Source of the DNA: Schlesneria sp. DSM 10557
GTDB taxonomy: Bacteria; Planctomycetota; Planctomycetia; Planctomycetales; Planctomycetaceae
DNA length: 64,000 nt
Direction of reading: 5' to 3'
Assembly: GCF_041860085.1 (NCBI RefSeq)
Contig: NZ_CP124747.1
Coordinates: 3,410,001 to 3,474,000, forward strand
Below the pieces are notes generated by a model. The model made no database searches and was not told the DNA's origin. It saw only the letters and a program-made list of their open reading frames with translations. Shown here piece after piece: positions 36,764 through 44,964 of the stretch (position 1 is its first letter; each line of letters starts with the position of its first letter). A program made the position numbers and the translations under genes.

Positions 36764-38152
36764 ATGAACAGCGATTCCCCTGCATCGGCTCACCTTGTCG
36801 GCATTTGCGGAAGCGGCATGCGCGCATTGGCGGAAGTTCTGATGGATCAGGGTTGGTCGCTGTCCGGGTCTGACTTACAACCTGCCCCCCCCGCGATCCA
36901 GAAGTTAATGAACCGAGGCCTGTTGTTTCGCCACGGGCACGCAGCTCAGAATATTCCGCCCCGGACTGCCCAACTTGTCTACAGCCCGGCAATCCGTCCC
37001 GATAACGTTGAACGAAAAGAGGCGGAACGGCGAGGAATTCCCCAGCAATCGTACAGTCAGAGGGTGAGCCAGCTGGCACGCCCTGGGGCAGCCGTCTGCA
37101 TCGCCGGAACGCACGGGAAAAGCACAACCACAGCCATGACGGCAAAAATTCTGGAGAGGGCGAACCGCCTCTCGGGTGTTGTCCTCGGCGCGGAAATGTG
37201 CGATTCAGGCCGCAGTGGCTGGATCGGCGCGGGAGATTTGTTCGTCGCCGAAAGCTGCGAATTTCAGCAGAGCTTTCTCGACTTTCACCCCAGATACAAC
37301 GTCATCCTGTCCGTCGAGCCTGACCACTTCGACTGTTACCCGACCTTACCGGCCCTTGAAACCGCCTTCACCCGGTTCGCCTCGCAAACCTGCGGTGACG
37401 GTGTGCTGTTGTTTAACGCGGACTCAGAAACTTCTACCTCTGTCGCCAGGCACGCTTCGACATCGGCCCGGCGGACGTCGTTCGGAACTTCGCTGGCTGC
37501 TGACTGGCGGGCGACGGGCATCACCCAAACCTCGGTGGGAACAGAGTTTCAGCTCTTACATCACGGCCATCCCATCAGTCGGATCAACCTGCCCCTGCAC
37601 GGCCTTCATAACGTCGGGAATGCGATGGCTGCCGCCGCTATCACGGCCGAAATCGGCGTTTCAGTGGAAACGATTCAGCAGGGACTGACTGACTTCCCCG
37701 GTATACGGCGTCGGTTGGAACGCGTGGGGGAATGCCGCGGAACACAGCTGTTTGATGACTACGCCCATCACCCCACGGCGGTCAAAATCACCCTGCAAAC
37801 CCTGCGCGACATCGCAGGGGCAGCCCGCCTGTGGTGCGTGTTCCAACCGCATCAGGTTCTGCGGACAGTCACTTTGATGAACGAGTTTGCCGCAAGTTTC
37901 GCCATGGCCGACGAAGTTATCATCGCCCCTGTGTATGCGGCCAGGGAATCCGTGAATCAGGAACCTCACGCCATCGCCGGGCAGCTTGCGGAACGGATCT
38001 CAGCCAATGGCGTGAAGGCCAGGTTCTATCCGTCGCTTGACCAGATCGTGAACACATTAGAGGATGCAATGCGCCCCGGAGATTTCATCGTGACCATGGG
38101 GGCTGGCGACATCGACCGGATACATTATGAGTTCACTCGACGCGTTCAATGA
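36764..38152 (+). CDS. murC: UDP-N-acetylmuramate--L-alanine ligase
   Basis: ATG 36764 gives 462 residues. The N-terminal Rossmann part is HLVGICGSGMRALAEVL, the ATP loop CIAGTHGKSTTTAM (near residue 115), and the central and C-terminal ligase motifs are SVEPDHFDCYP, LHGLHNVGNAMAA, DDYAHHPTAV and IIAPVYAARES. It adds L-Ala to UDP-MurNAc, the first peptide step of peptidoglycan synthesis. It overlaps murB by 26 nt, so the two are co-expressed. This supports a real cell wall in this planctomycete. Confidence 0.97.
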   Translation: MNSDSPASAHLVGICGSGMRALAEVLMDQGWSLSGSDLQPAPPAIQKLMNRGLLFRHGHAAQNIPPRTAQLVYSPAIRPDNVERKEAERRGIPQQSYSQRVSQLARPGAAVCIAGTHGKSTTTAMTAKILERANRLSGVVLGAEMCDSGRSGWIGAGDLFVAESCEFQQSFLDFHPRYNVILSVEPDHFDCYPTLPALETAFTRFASQTCGDGVLLFNADSETSTSVARHASTSARRTSFGTSLAADWRATGITQTSVGTEFQLLHHGHPISRINLPLHGLHNVGNAMAAAAITAEIGVSVETIQQGLTDFPGIRRRLERVGECRGTQLFDDYAHHPTAVKITLQTLRDIAGAARLWCVFQPHQVLRTVTLMNEFAASFAMADEVIIAPVYAARESVNQEPHAIAGQLAERISANGVKARFYPSLDQIVNTLEDAMRPGDFIVTMGAGDIDRIHYEFTRRVQ

Positions 38153-39005
38153 AATTCTGCAACGGGACGAACCGTTGGCACCCTACACCTGGTTGCGACT
38201 TGGGGGTCCCGCCCAATATCTGGTCACACCCCGATCTGTGGAGGAGTTAAAGCAATTCGTGACTGTCTGTCATGAAGAACAGATCCCCATCCACATTCTG
38301 GGGGGCGGATCGAATCTGCTCGTCAAAGATGAAGGGGTCAGTGGAGCCGTCATTCGACTGACCTCCCCGGTCTTTGCAGAAGTGCATATCGAAGGAAACA
38401 AGGTACGGGCCGGCTCCGGTGCGCTCCTTTCACGCGTGATTTCGGAGACAGTCCGTGCCGGCCTGTCAGGTTTCGAGAATCTGGCGGGGATCCCCGGAAC
38501 GATCGGCGGCGCCTTGTGCGGAAACTCCGGGGGCCGACAGGGAGAAATCTCGCAACTGGTCACCAGCGTGACGGGCCTGACCTCCCTGGGCGAAGTCGTC
38601 GTCCGCAGTCAGGATGAACTCTCGTTCGATTATCGACAAAGCAACCTGAATGAACTTCTGATTCTCGAAGGAGAGTTTGAGCTTCGCTCCGACGATCCTG
38701 AAGCCATCTCACAGAAGCTCAAGATGAACTGGATTGCCAAAAAAGCTGTTCAGCCACTCAGCTCGCAGTCTGCGGGCTGCATCTTCAAGAACCCTCGCGG
38801 TCAGCGGGCCGGTATGCTGATCGAGCAGGCGGGACTGAAAGGGACGCGGATTGGCGGTGCCGAGATCAGCGAACGTCACGCCAACTTCATCGTGACGTAC
38901 CCCGGTGCCAAGTCCAGCGACGTGTTACGTTTGATCGACCTGGTCCGATCGAAGATTTCCGAGCAGTTCGGAGTCCATCTAGAGCCGGAAATCAAAATCT
39001 GGTAG
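38127..39005 (+). CDS. murB: UDP-N-acetylenolpyruvoylglucosamine reductase
   Basis: The 292-residue product starts inside the end of murC. FAD-binding and active-site segments are TWLRLGGPAQYLV, IHILGGGSNLLVKD, ENLAGIPGTIGGALCGNSG, and SAGCIFKNPRGQRAGMLIEQ, which holds the proton donor region, and ISERHANFIV. The compact length fits type II MurB. It reduces the enolpyruvyl ether to UDP-MurNAc with NADPH. In the same order with murC and ddl it forms a remnant of the division and cell-wall cluster, but no ftsQ, ftsA or ftsZ gene follows. Confidence 0.97.
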   Translation: MSSLDAFNEILQRDEPLAPYTWLRLGGPAQYLVTPRSVEELKQFVTVCHEEQIPIHILGGGSNLLVKDEGVSGAVIRLTSPVFAEVHIEGNKVRAGSGALLSRVISETVRAGLSGFENLAGIPGTIGGALCGNSGGRQGEISQLVTSVTGLTSLGEVVVRSQDELSFDYRQSNLNELLILEGEFELRSDDPEAISQKLKMNWIAKKAVQPLSSQSAGCIFKNPRGQRAGMLIEQAGLKGTRIGGAEISERHANFIVTYPGAKSSDVLRLIDLVRSKISEQFGVHLEPEIKIW

Positions 39006-39204
39006 CGTTCGCGCGCGTCGAGAGCTGGATTCAGACGCGGGATGCCGTTCGCGCCTTTTGCGGCTTCGGTCGTCGGATCTTGTGATATTAACCGTGTGAG
39101 CCGCTTTCGGCGGGAGAGCCTTCCTGTCGTCGAACTGGGTGCGCGCTAGTTGATTCATTGGGCCAGTTTGTCTTCCTCAAAGACGAATTCATCGGATAGG
39201 TGAT

Positions 39205-39251
39205 GGGACAATCCTTGTCCCGTAGTCTTCCGCGACAAGGATTGTCGCGGA
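39205..39251. promoter_or_regulatory. two adjacent related hairpins upstream of ddl
   Basis: Hairpin 1 (39205-39221) is GGGACAA-TCC-TTGTCCC. Hairpin 2 (39229-39251) is TCCGCGACAA-GGA-TTGTCGCGGA, a perfect 10-bp stem. The cores GACAATCCTTGTC and GACAAGGATTGTC are also exact reverse complements, so the pair can form one long alternative stem. They lie 44 nt before the ddl start in a 289-nt gap that holds nothing else I can name. Candidate roles are a processing site, an attenuator, an operator for a dimeric regulator, or a REP-like element. Confidence 0.6.
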
Positions 39252-39294
39252 TTTGCCGTTCGAGACTGAAAACACAATCGCAAGGATGCGGTCT

Positions 39295-40299
39295 ATGTCT
39301 CCCAAAACAACTCCACTGCGTGTCGCTGTCCTCGCTGGCGGGGATTCGGAAGAGCGGGAAATCAGCCTGAAAAGCGGTCAGGCAGTCGCCGACGCCCTGA
39401 CCGAGACCGGGCATCAGGTGCTGCAGCTTGATCCCGCCATCGTCGATGTGGCAGGGATCGACTGGTCGCAGTTTGATGTCGCCTTCGTGGCTCTGCACGG
39501 CTCTTTCGGTGAGGACGGTCAAGTCCAGCATATTCTCGACGAAGCGGGTGTTCGCTATACCGGAAGCGGCGCCGTGGCATCGCGACTGGCATTCAGCAAG
39601 TCAGCAGCAAAAGAGCAGTTTGAACTGTTCGGTGTCCCCACCCCCGCTTTTACAACCATTCACTACAACGATGATCTCAACGAGATTCGCCAAAAAGCAG
39701 AGGAAATCGGATACCCTCTCGTCGTGAAACCCGACACTCAGGGCTCCAGCCTCGGCGTCAGCATCGTTCGAAATCCGGGTCAACTGACTGGGGCTCTTCG
39801 GACGTGTTTTCAATTCGATTCCGTCGGCATTATCGAAGCGATGATCGAAGGGACCGAATGGACCGTCGGACTGATCGACCTGCAAGTCTTGCCTGCCATC
39901 AAGATCGAAACCGATCGCCCTTTCTACGACTGGCAGGCGAAGTACGAGGACAATCAGACGCGGTACGTCTTCGACTCGGGAGTTCCCGCAGACGTGGTCG
40001 AGTCACTGGAACGAGTGGCCTGGAATGCCTGCTCGGCCATTGGGACGAGTGGTCTGGCGCGAGTCGATCTACGACTCGACGCACAGAATCAGGCGTGGGT
40101 TCTGGAAATCAACACGATCCCTGGATTTACTGATCACAGCCTGCTCCCGAAAGCGGCGGCCAGAGTCGGCATCGATTTTCCGGTACTCTGCGACCGAATT
40201 GTCCGCTCCTGCCTGCGAAAGTCGATCACCGCTCACAGGCACGAGGTTCAGCTTCGCCCTCATGTTCTCCTGACCCCACGTGAGCGAGCACACCACTAA
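39295..40299 (+). CDS. ddl: D-alanine--D-alanine ligase
   Basis: ATG 39295 has AAGGA eight nt upstream; 334 residues. ATP-grasp signatures: VAVLAGGDSEEREISLKSG, VALHGSFGEDGQVQHILD, YTGSGAVASRLAFSKSAAKE, YPLVVKPDTQGSSLGVS and the metal-binding VLEINTIPGFTDHSLLPKAA. It joins two D-Ala for the peptidoglycan stem. The serine and tyrosine-type pattern of ordinary D-Ala ligases is seen rather than the vancomycin-resistance variant, though this is judged by eye. A basic tail (about 25 residues after RIVRSCLRKS) extends the C-terminus. Confidence 0.96.
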   Translation: MSPKTTPLRVAVLAGGDSEEREISLKSGQAVADALTETGHQVLQLDPAIVDVAGIDWSQFDVAFVALHGSFGEDGQVQHILDEAGVRYTGSGAVASRLAFSKSAAKEQFELFGVPTPAFTTIHYNDDLNEIRQKAEEIGYPLVVKPDTQGSSLGVSIVRNPGQLTGALRTCFQFDSVGIIEAMIEGTEWTVGLIDLQVLPAIKIETDRPFYDWQAKYEDNQTRYVFDSGVPADVVESLERVAWNACSAIGTSGLARVDLRLDAQNQAWVLEINTIPGFTDHSLLPKAAARVGIDFPVLCDRIVRSCLRKSITAHRHEVQLRPHVLLTPRERAHH

Positions 40300-40340
40300 G
40301 CGTTCAGATTAAGCGTTCAGATCACAATCAGCATTCAGAT
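40299..40340. repeat. three copies of AGCRTTCAGAT at the end of ddl
   Basis: AGCGTTCAGAT (40299-40309), AGCGTTCAGAT (40312-40322) and AGCATTCAGAT (40330-40340) begin on the last base of the ddl stop codon. CAGATCACAA also occurs twice (40318, 40336). The last copy runs into the terminator stem. Slippage duplication is the simplest reading. Confidence 0.7.
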
Positions 40341-40378
40341 CACAACCGCACCGGAATCAGACCGGTGCGGTTGTGATC
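40338..40378 (+). terminator. strong terminator hairpin of ddl
   Basis: GATCACAACCGCACCGG pairs perfectly over 17 bp with CCGGTGCGGTTGTGATC around the loop AATCAGA. ATTTTGG follows, so the T-run is short, but the stem is one of the strongest in the window. Confidence 0.82.
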
Positions 40379-40587
40379 ATTTTGGTTCAGAGTGAAACGC
40401 AGCATCGCAGCCGTCCCGCTGGAAGAACCGGCTGAATGGGGGAATCGCATCCGATGTCCCATCGTGGTCGCCCCTATCGGAGTGGTCGCCCCTCTGCAGT
40501 GGCAAAAAAACCATCGCCGGTCACGCACAGTGAAGAGGATCTGCGAGGGCGATCCCCTGTCCACGATGTACTTCGAGCATGAGGCCG

Positions 40588-41805
40588 CTATGCCGCTCGG
40601 GCATGCGAAATGTCATTCGTGAGACGCTCATCAGACCCCTTCTCACTCGTGCGCCCCGAAGCGGCGGTGATCTCGCTCAGAAGCCGTCCCACGAGATAGC
40701 TCGACACACCGATGCAGACGAGAGGAGAGATCCAGATCGCTCGATCGCGCGGCGTAAACAGCACACCGAGTTCGTAGTTGGACAAGGTGAGAACCACGGC
40801 GGCAATCATCCATGCGGTGGCTCGCCTGTCCTTCCGGACCAGAGCGGCTTCCGCGAGCAATGCGCCGTAAACGGGTCCCACCATCGTGTAGGTATTCCCC
40901 TCGGTACGGGAGTTAAACAGCATCAGGTAACAGGCCGTAGACGAAAAGAGATACAAGGCTGCTCGCTGTGGTGACAAATGTCGTGCCGCCTGCCAGCAGG
41001 CCAGCAGTGTCGAAGCAGCCGCCACGAGCCGGATTCCTGTTCGAAGTGGGGACGGCAGGTCCACACCCGCAACCTGCAGCATGCCGAAGAACTGGGCCCA
41101 GTATCCCGTTTCCCCCACCTTGAACGTTACATCGAGATTCTGCACACAGGCCTGATATTGCGAGATCACATAGTCGGGCCGCTGAGTCGCGAAAGGGACC
41201 AGCCCGACGATGATCAGGCCGATCACCAGACGCCACGACGTTTTTGGATAGACCACTGCGGCCAGCATGATCATGACGAGTGCCAGGGGCTTAAATGCGA
41301 AGGCGAGCGATAACAATGCCGTGGCGCGCCACCAGCGCTGTTCGCTCAAGTCCGCTGCGGCGTAGATCATCAACCCGGTAATCAACAGTGTCGACTGGCC
41401 ATTTCGGGCACAACCCCAGGCGAGCACGACAGAGGCAGCGGTGGCAATGAAAAACCAGCGACCCTCGCCCCCCAGCAGCTTCGTCATCCGACTCAAGCTT
41501 CCCGCGAGCACAGCGATCATGCACATCCGCCAGACAAGCTCACTAGCCGTATGCGGCAGAAAGGCCCAGGGTGCATACGTCAGGGCCGCCTGAGGCAGGT
41601 ACAGGAACCCATGCCCTTGCATGTTGTACAGGGGTTCGCCGGCAAACCAGTGGACGACGGCGGACTGATATGCGCCCGTCACCGACCGTTCCTGACCATT
41701 GCGAATCGACAGTCCCACAACGGAGCAGACAATCACGGTCAGCGTCAACCAGAGCCACCAGCCGGCTCGACGATATTGCGGCGACGAAGTCGTTTCGACC
41801 GACAT
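40588..41805 (-). CDS. GT87-type (DUF2029) polytopic glycosyltransferase
   Basis: ATG 41805 with GGAAG upstream; 405 residues with about ten hydrophobic helices. The first loop SAVVHWFAGEPLYNMQGHGFLYLPQ and the following LAFAFKPLALVMIMLAAVV match the GT87/DUF2029 family (alpha-mannosyltransferases using polyprenyl-phosphate sugars, GT-C fold). A conserved aspartate is less evident than usual. It would act at the inner membrane, adding sugars to lipids or glycans on the outer face. The C-terminus is hydrophilic (ASGRTSEKGSDERLTND). Confidence 0.72.
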   Translation of the reverse strand: MSVETTSSPQYRRAGWWLWLTLTVIVCSVVGLSIRNGQERSVTGAYQSAVVHWFAGEPLYNMQGHGFLYLPQAALTYAPWAFLPHTASELVWRMCMIAVLAGSLSRMTKLLGGEGRWFFIATAASVVLAWGCARNGQSTLLITGLMIYAAADLSEQRWWRATALLSLAFAFKPLALVMIMLAAVVYPKTSWRLVIGLIIVGLVPFATQRPDYVISQYQACVQNLDVTFKVGETGYWAQFFGMLQVAGVDLPSPLRTGIRLVAAASTLLACWQAARHLSPQRAALYLFSSTACYLMLFNSRTEGNTYTMVGPVYGALLAEAALVRKDRRATAWMIAAVVLTLSNYELGVLFTPRDRAIWISPLVCIGVSSYLVGRLLSEITAASGRTSEKGSDERLTNDISHARAA

Positions 41806-42120
41806 GAGGTTCTTCCCTGAATTTCGTGCGGTGACCAGCCAGACCCTTCTCCAAAGGGCTTCCCAGCGGGATGCAGTCCGGAGAATACGCGGCTTTTCGA
41901 AAATCGGTCAATGTCAGTCCCCCACACCGTGATTTCCCGCTCGTTTGTCTCAATTTACCCATCACTTCGACCACTTCGGATCGGAGATGAACCGGGTGAC
42001 AGCGAGGGGTGTCCCTTCCGAACACCTCCAACGCCAGTAGGGTTAACGGCGGTCGGACGAACTGCTAACTTGTGGAAGCGCAGAACGTGATACTTTCCCG
42101 GAGCGACCCGAAAGGACTCG
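41806..42120. other. divergent intergenic region
   Basis: The 315 nt between the GT87 gene and the small membrane protein gene contain a short GGTGT/ACACC hairpin near 42007 but no gene or clear promoter that I can support. Confidence 0.45.
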
Positions 42121-42750
42121 ATGCCAGAATCTGAAACGCCGCCCATCTACATCCCCGCCCCACCGCGTAAGCGAGGCCTGCAGCGGGTGCTCTCGATCAT
42201 TGCCATCGTCGTCTGCTGCAGTTTTTTTGCTTGCGCCGGATGTTGTTTTCTAGGTTTGCTGTTCTTCGGCCCCAACGTCGTCGACACCCCTGCTGGGGCC
42301 GAGGAAGCCGCCTCGCAGATCGTCGACTGGACACTGCCCGATCAATTCGTCGGGAAAACCGGCAGCACCATCGACAACGCCCTCCTCCGCATGGATGTCG
42401 CGAAGTTCGTGCATCAGGAAGGTCGTGGCGTGATGGTAGTCGGCCAGTTGTACTTCAAGTTGATGCCCTATCAGGGACAGTATGAGCAGCTTCAAGACGT
42501 CCTTGAAAAGATGATCCCCGAACTTCGCAAGCTCGATCTAACAGAACAGACGACTCGGACCATTGTCATCCGGAACAGCAATGCCACTTTCCAAATCGAA
42601 CGAGGAGAAGACCGGGCCTCGACGACTCGCTACCGCCGCGTGACGGGCCATTTCCGCGGCAAACGAGACCGGGCGGTCGTCATCCTGGAAGTCGAAGAAG
42701 CCTTTATGACCGACGAAGAACTCGAAAAGTTCATCGATTCAATCAAGTAG
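42121..42750 (+). CDS. membrane-anchored protein with a cysteine-rich transmembrane helix, unknown
   Basis: ATG 42121 after AAAGGA; 209 residues. A Pro-rich, basic N-terminus (PIYIPAPPRKRG) precedes one helix with five cysteines, IIAIVVCCSFFACAGCCFLG. The outer part (about 150 residues) is mixed alpha/beta with IVDWTLPDQFVGKTGSTID and repeated acidic stretches at the end (DEELEKFIDSIK). It resembles planctomycete hypothetical proteins; I do not recognise a domain. The cysteines could be lipidated or simply part of the helix. Confidence 0.72.
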   Translation: MPESETPPIYIPAPPRKRGLQRVLSIIAIVVCCSFFACAGCCFLGLLFFGPNVVDTPAGAEEAASQIVDWTLPDQFVGKTGSTIDNALLRMDVAKFVHQEGRGVMVVGQLYFKLMPYQGQYEQLQDVLEKMIPELRKLDLTEQTTRTIVIRNSNATFQIERGEDRASTTRYRRVTGHFRGKRDRAVVILEVEEAFMTDEELEKFIDSIK

Positions 42751-43011
42751 CCCGGAAACCGAGATAGCATCGCAAGCGCCGCTCTAACAGCCTGGGACAC
42801 GTGGCGACGCTCCCGCTGAACTCATTAAACATCACGCGGACGTGCCACGTGATCACTCTGACCGTCGACGATGAAGCGGGACGGGGTCGCAGGGTGGAGA
42901 TTTCGTAGCAGCTACCCCAATGCAGACTTCGTTCCTGCATGCGGAGTTTGAGCTGAAAGATATTGGCAATACAGCTTGCCCTGGCCTCGCCCATTCGGCT
43001 GATCTAACGAC

Positions 43012-43045
43012 GAACACTCATCCCGCAAGAGCAGGATGAGTGTTC
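43012..43045. terminator. hairpin in the 409-nt convergent gap before argG
   Basis: GAACACTCATCC pairs over 12 bp with GGATGAGTGTTC around CGCAAGAGCA. No T-run on either side. It is the only structured element I see in 42751-43159, which otherwise holds no gene. Confidence 0.5.
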
Positions 43046-43159
43046 TGAATCGGGCGTTCGCCAGAGGCCCCGGATAACTAAGGACCTGCTGGCGAACGCA
43101 TATCGCATCGAATTGAAGGAGCGATCCCAGGTCAGACCGGGTCCGGGGAAAGCTGACGA

Positions 43160-44374
43160 TCAGTATGCGCGGGGTCTGACGCGTCCCTGAACGCGACCGG
43201 GCAAGCCCATCAGCCGCAGGAACCCTTCGGCGTCGTTCTGGTTGTACGAACCACCCGCTTCCATGCTGGCGATCTTGTCGTCGTAAAGACTGTTCGGGCT
43301 GGTTCGACTGGTGACGGTGATGTTTCCTTTGTACAGCCGCAGGCCGACTTCACCCGTCACCACGGACTGGGTCTGCTTGTTGAACGCCATCAGGGCATCC
43401 ATTTTCGCCGTGTACCAGAAACCGTAGTAGACCATCTCGGCCACTTCGGGCGACAGGCGATCACGCAGGTGCAGCAGGTCCCGGTCGAGCGTCAATTGCT
43501 CAACATAGCGATGGGCTTCGTAGAGCAACGTCATTCCGGGGGCTTCGTACACACCGCGGCTCTTCATCCCGACAAACCGGTTCTCGATCATGTCGAGCCG
43601 CCCGATTCCGTTGCGGCCACCGATCTTGTTCAGTTCGAGCACCATCGTCAGCGGGCTGACCTTCTTGCCGTTCAAGGTCACGGGCACACCCTGTTCAAAT
43701 CCGATCGTCACTTCTTCGCTCTTATCAGGAGCTTCCTGCGGTGACACGGTCATGCCGTAGTCAGGGACATCGACTCCGGTCACCTTCGGATCTTCCAGGA
43801 CACCCGCTTCATAACTGATGTGCAGGCAGTTTTCGTCCGAACTGTACGGCTTGGCGACCGAAGCTTTGACCGGAATCCCCTTTTCCTGGCAGAACGCGAT
43901 CATTTCGGTCCGGCCGGGGAACTTGTTGCGATACTTATCAATTCGCCAGGGAGCGATGATTTTCACGCCTGGCTCGAGCGCTTCCGCCGCCAACTGGAAG
44001 CGACACTGATCGTTCCCTTTTCCCGTGGCACCGTGAGCGTAAGCTTCGGCCCCGACTTCACGAGCAACCTGCAGGCAGATCTTGGAAATCAGCGGACGCG
44101 CGATCGACGTCCCCAGCAGGTAAACCCCTTCGTATTTGGCCTGCCACTGCATGACCGGGAAAGCGAAATCGCGGCAGAGTTCTTCCTGAGCGTCGACAAT
44201 TCGAGCGGACTTGGCGCCGCAGGCATACGCTTTTTTCAGCACCGCGTCACGATCTTCACCCGGTTGCCCCAGATCGACATAGACGCAGTGAACGTCATAG
44301 CCTTCGTCCTGCAACCAGCCGAGAATCACCGATGTATCCAAACCGCCTGAATAGGCGAGTACGCAACTCGACAT
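43160..44374 (-). CDS. argG: argininosuccinate synthase
   Basis: ATG 44374 gives 404 residues starting MSSCVLAYSGGLDTSVILGW, the PP-loop ATP pyrophosphatase motif (SGGLDTS at 9-15). Further blocks are ALKKAYACGAKS-like VLKKAYACGAKSA, EAYAHGATGKGNDQCRF, YSSDENCLHISYEAG and GRNGIGRLDMIENRFVGMKS. It joins citrulline and aspartate in arginine synthesis. It is transcribed away from cimA; the two share a 400-nt control region. Confidence 0.97.
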   Translation of the reverse strand: MSSCVLAYSGGLDTSVILGWLQDEGYDVHCVYVDLGQPGEDRDAVLKKAYACGAKSARIVDAQEELCRDFAFPVMQWQAKYEGVYLLGTSIARPLISKICLQVAREVGAEAYAHGATGKGNDQCRFQLAAEALEPGVKIIAPWRIDKYRNKFPGRTEMIAFCQEKGIPVKASVAKPYSSDENCLHISYEAGVLEDPKVTGVDVPDYGMTVSPQEAPDKSEEVTIGFEQGVPVTLNGKKVSPLTMVLELNKIGGRNGIGRLDMIENRFVGMKSRGVYEAPGMTLLYEAHRYVEQLTLDRDLLHLRDRLSPEVAEMVYYGFWYTAKMDALMAFNKQTQSVVTGEVGLRLYKGNITVTSRTSPNSLYDDKIASMEAGGSYNQNDAEGFLRLMGLPGRVQGRVRPRAY

Positions 44375-44686
44375 AACCAAGGTTCCAAAAAAGTGAATGA
44401 GTCAAACTGCGACAAGCGCCGCCCAACCTGTCCAGCCAGCGGCCCGGCTTTCACTGCCACTCCCTCTGTGGGCAATCGGCTCCCATCAGGGGCAATCACG
44501 CGGAAGGAAAAGCGATTCAAGCCGCAGCAAGACCGACACGCTCTCGTCGCCGGCAGGTCCGTGGTCGCCTCGCCTGCTTGAATCTGAACGTCGCGAGGAC
44601 TTGTGCGCTGTCAGCAGTGTAATCGATCACGATGCACAGTGGCAGCGTAAGCGCCGCAGCGCGTCATGACCGCCCCGGGTGACAGT

Positions 44687-44715
44687 TTGACGTTTTCCCC
44701 CTGTCTGTTTATGAT
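44687..44715 (+). promoter_or_regulatory. near-consensus sigma70-type promoter of the cimA leader
   Basis: TTGACG (44687-44692), a 17-bp spacer and TATGAT (44710-44715) differ from the consensus at one base in each hexamer. Transcription would start near 44722, about 50 nt before the leader ORF. Confidence 0.8.
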
Positions 44716-44774
44716 TCCCGCTCGTCAAGACTGAGCTGCCTGCAATTGGCTGATTGCTTCACAAGGCGATTTTG

Positions 44775-44864
44775 ATGCCTCTCCCACCGGTAATTCGACT
44801 TCGATGTGCTTCTCAGGCGTTCATCGCCGGGATGATTGTCGTATCGATTATTGGAGACCTGTAA
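44775..44864 (+). CDS. putative branched-chain amino-acid leader peptide of cimA
   Basis: A 29-codon ORF, ATG 44775 to TAA 44862-44864, has AAGG eight nt upstream. It begins MPLPPVIRL and ends AGMIVVSIIGDL: codons 21-23 and 25-26 are Ile-Val-Val and Ile-Ile, and Ile or Val make up eight of 29. It lies between a strong promoter and a strong terminator that precedes cimA, which makes isoleucine precursor. This is the arrangement of an ilv/leu-type attenuator, in which a ribosome stalled for lack of charged tRNA-Ile or tRNA-Val changes the RNA fold. Translation has not been shown; the amino-acid bias plus context carry the call. Confidence 0.72.
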   Translation: MPLPPVIRLRCASQAFIAGMIVVSIIGDL

Positions 44865-44909
44865 CAGGCCTTTGGGTGTTCTTGCGAATACAACACTAGT
44901 AAAACACTA

Positions 44910-44938
44910 GCCCTCAGGTCAGACCTGAGGGCTTTTTT
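44910..44938 (+). terminator. intrinsic terminator (attenuator) upstream of cimA
   Basis: GCCCTCAGG (44910-44918), loop TCAGA and CCTGAGGGC (44924-44932) form a 9-bp stem followed by six T (44933-44938). Its 5' arm CAGGTC (44915-44920) can instead pair with GACCTG (44856-44861), which overlaps the last codons of the leader ORF, so an antiterminator and the terminator exclude each other. No other plus-strand gene lies upstream that it could terminate, and only 26 nt separate it from the cimA ATG, too little for a separate promoter. Confidence 0.88.
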
Positions 44939-44964
44939 CTTGATGTGATACTGAAAGCAGACCT

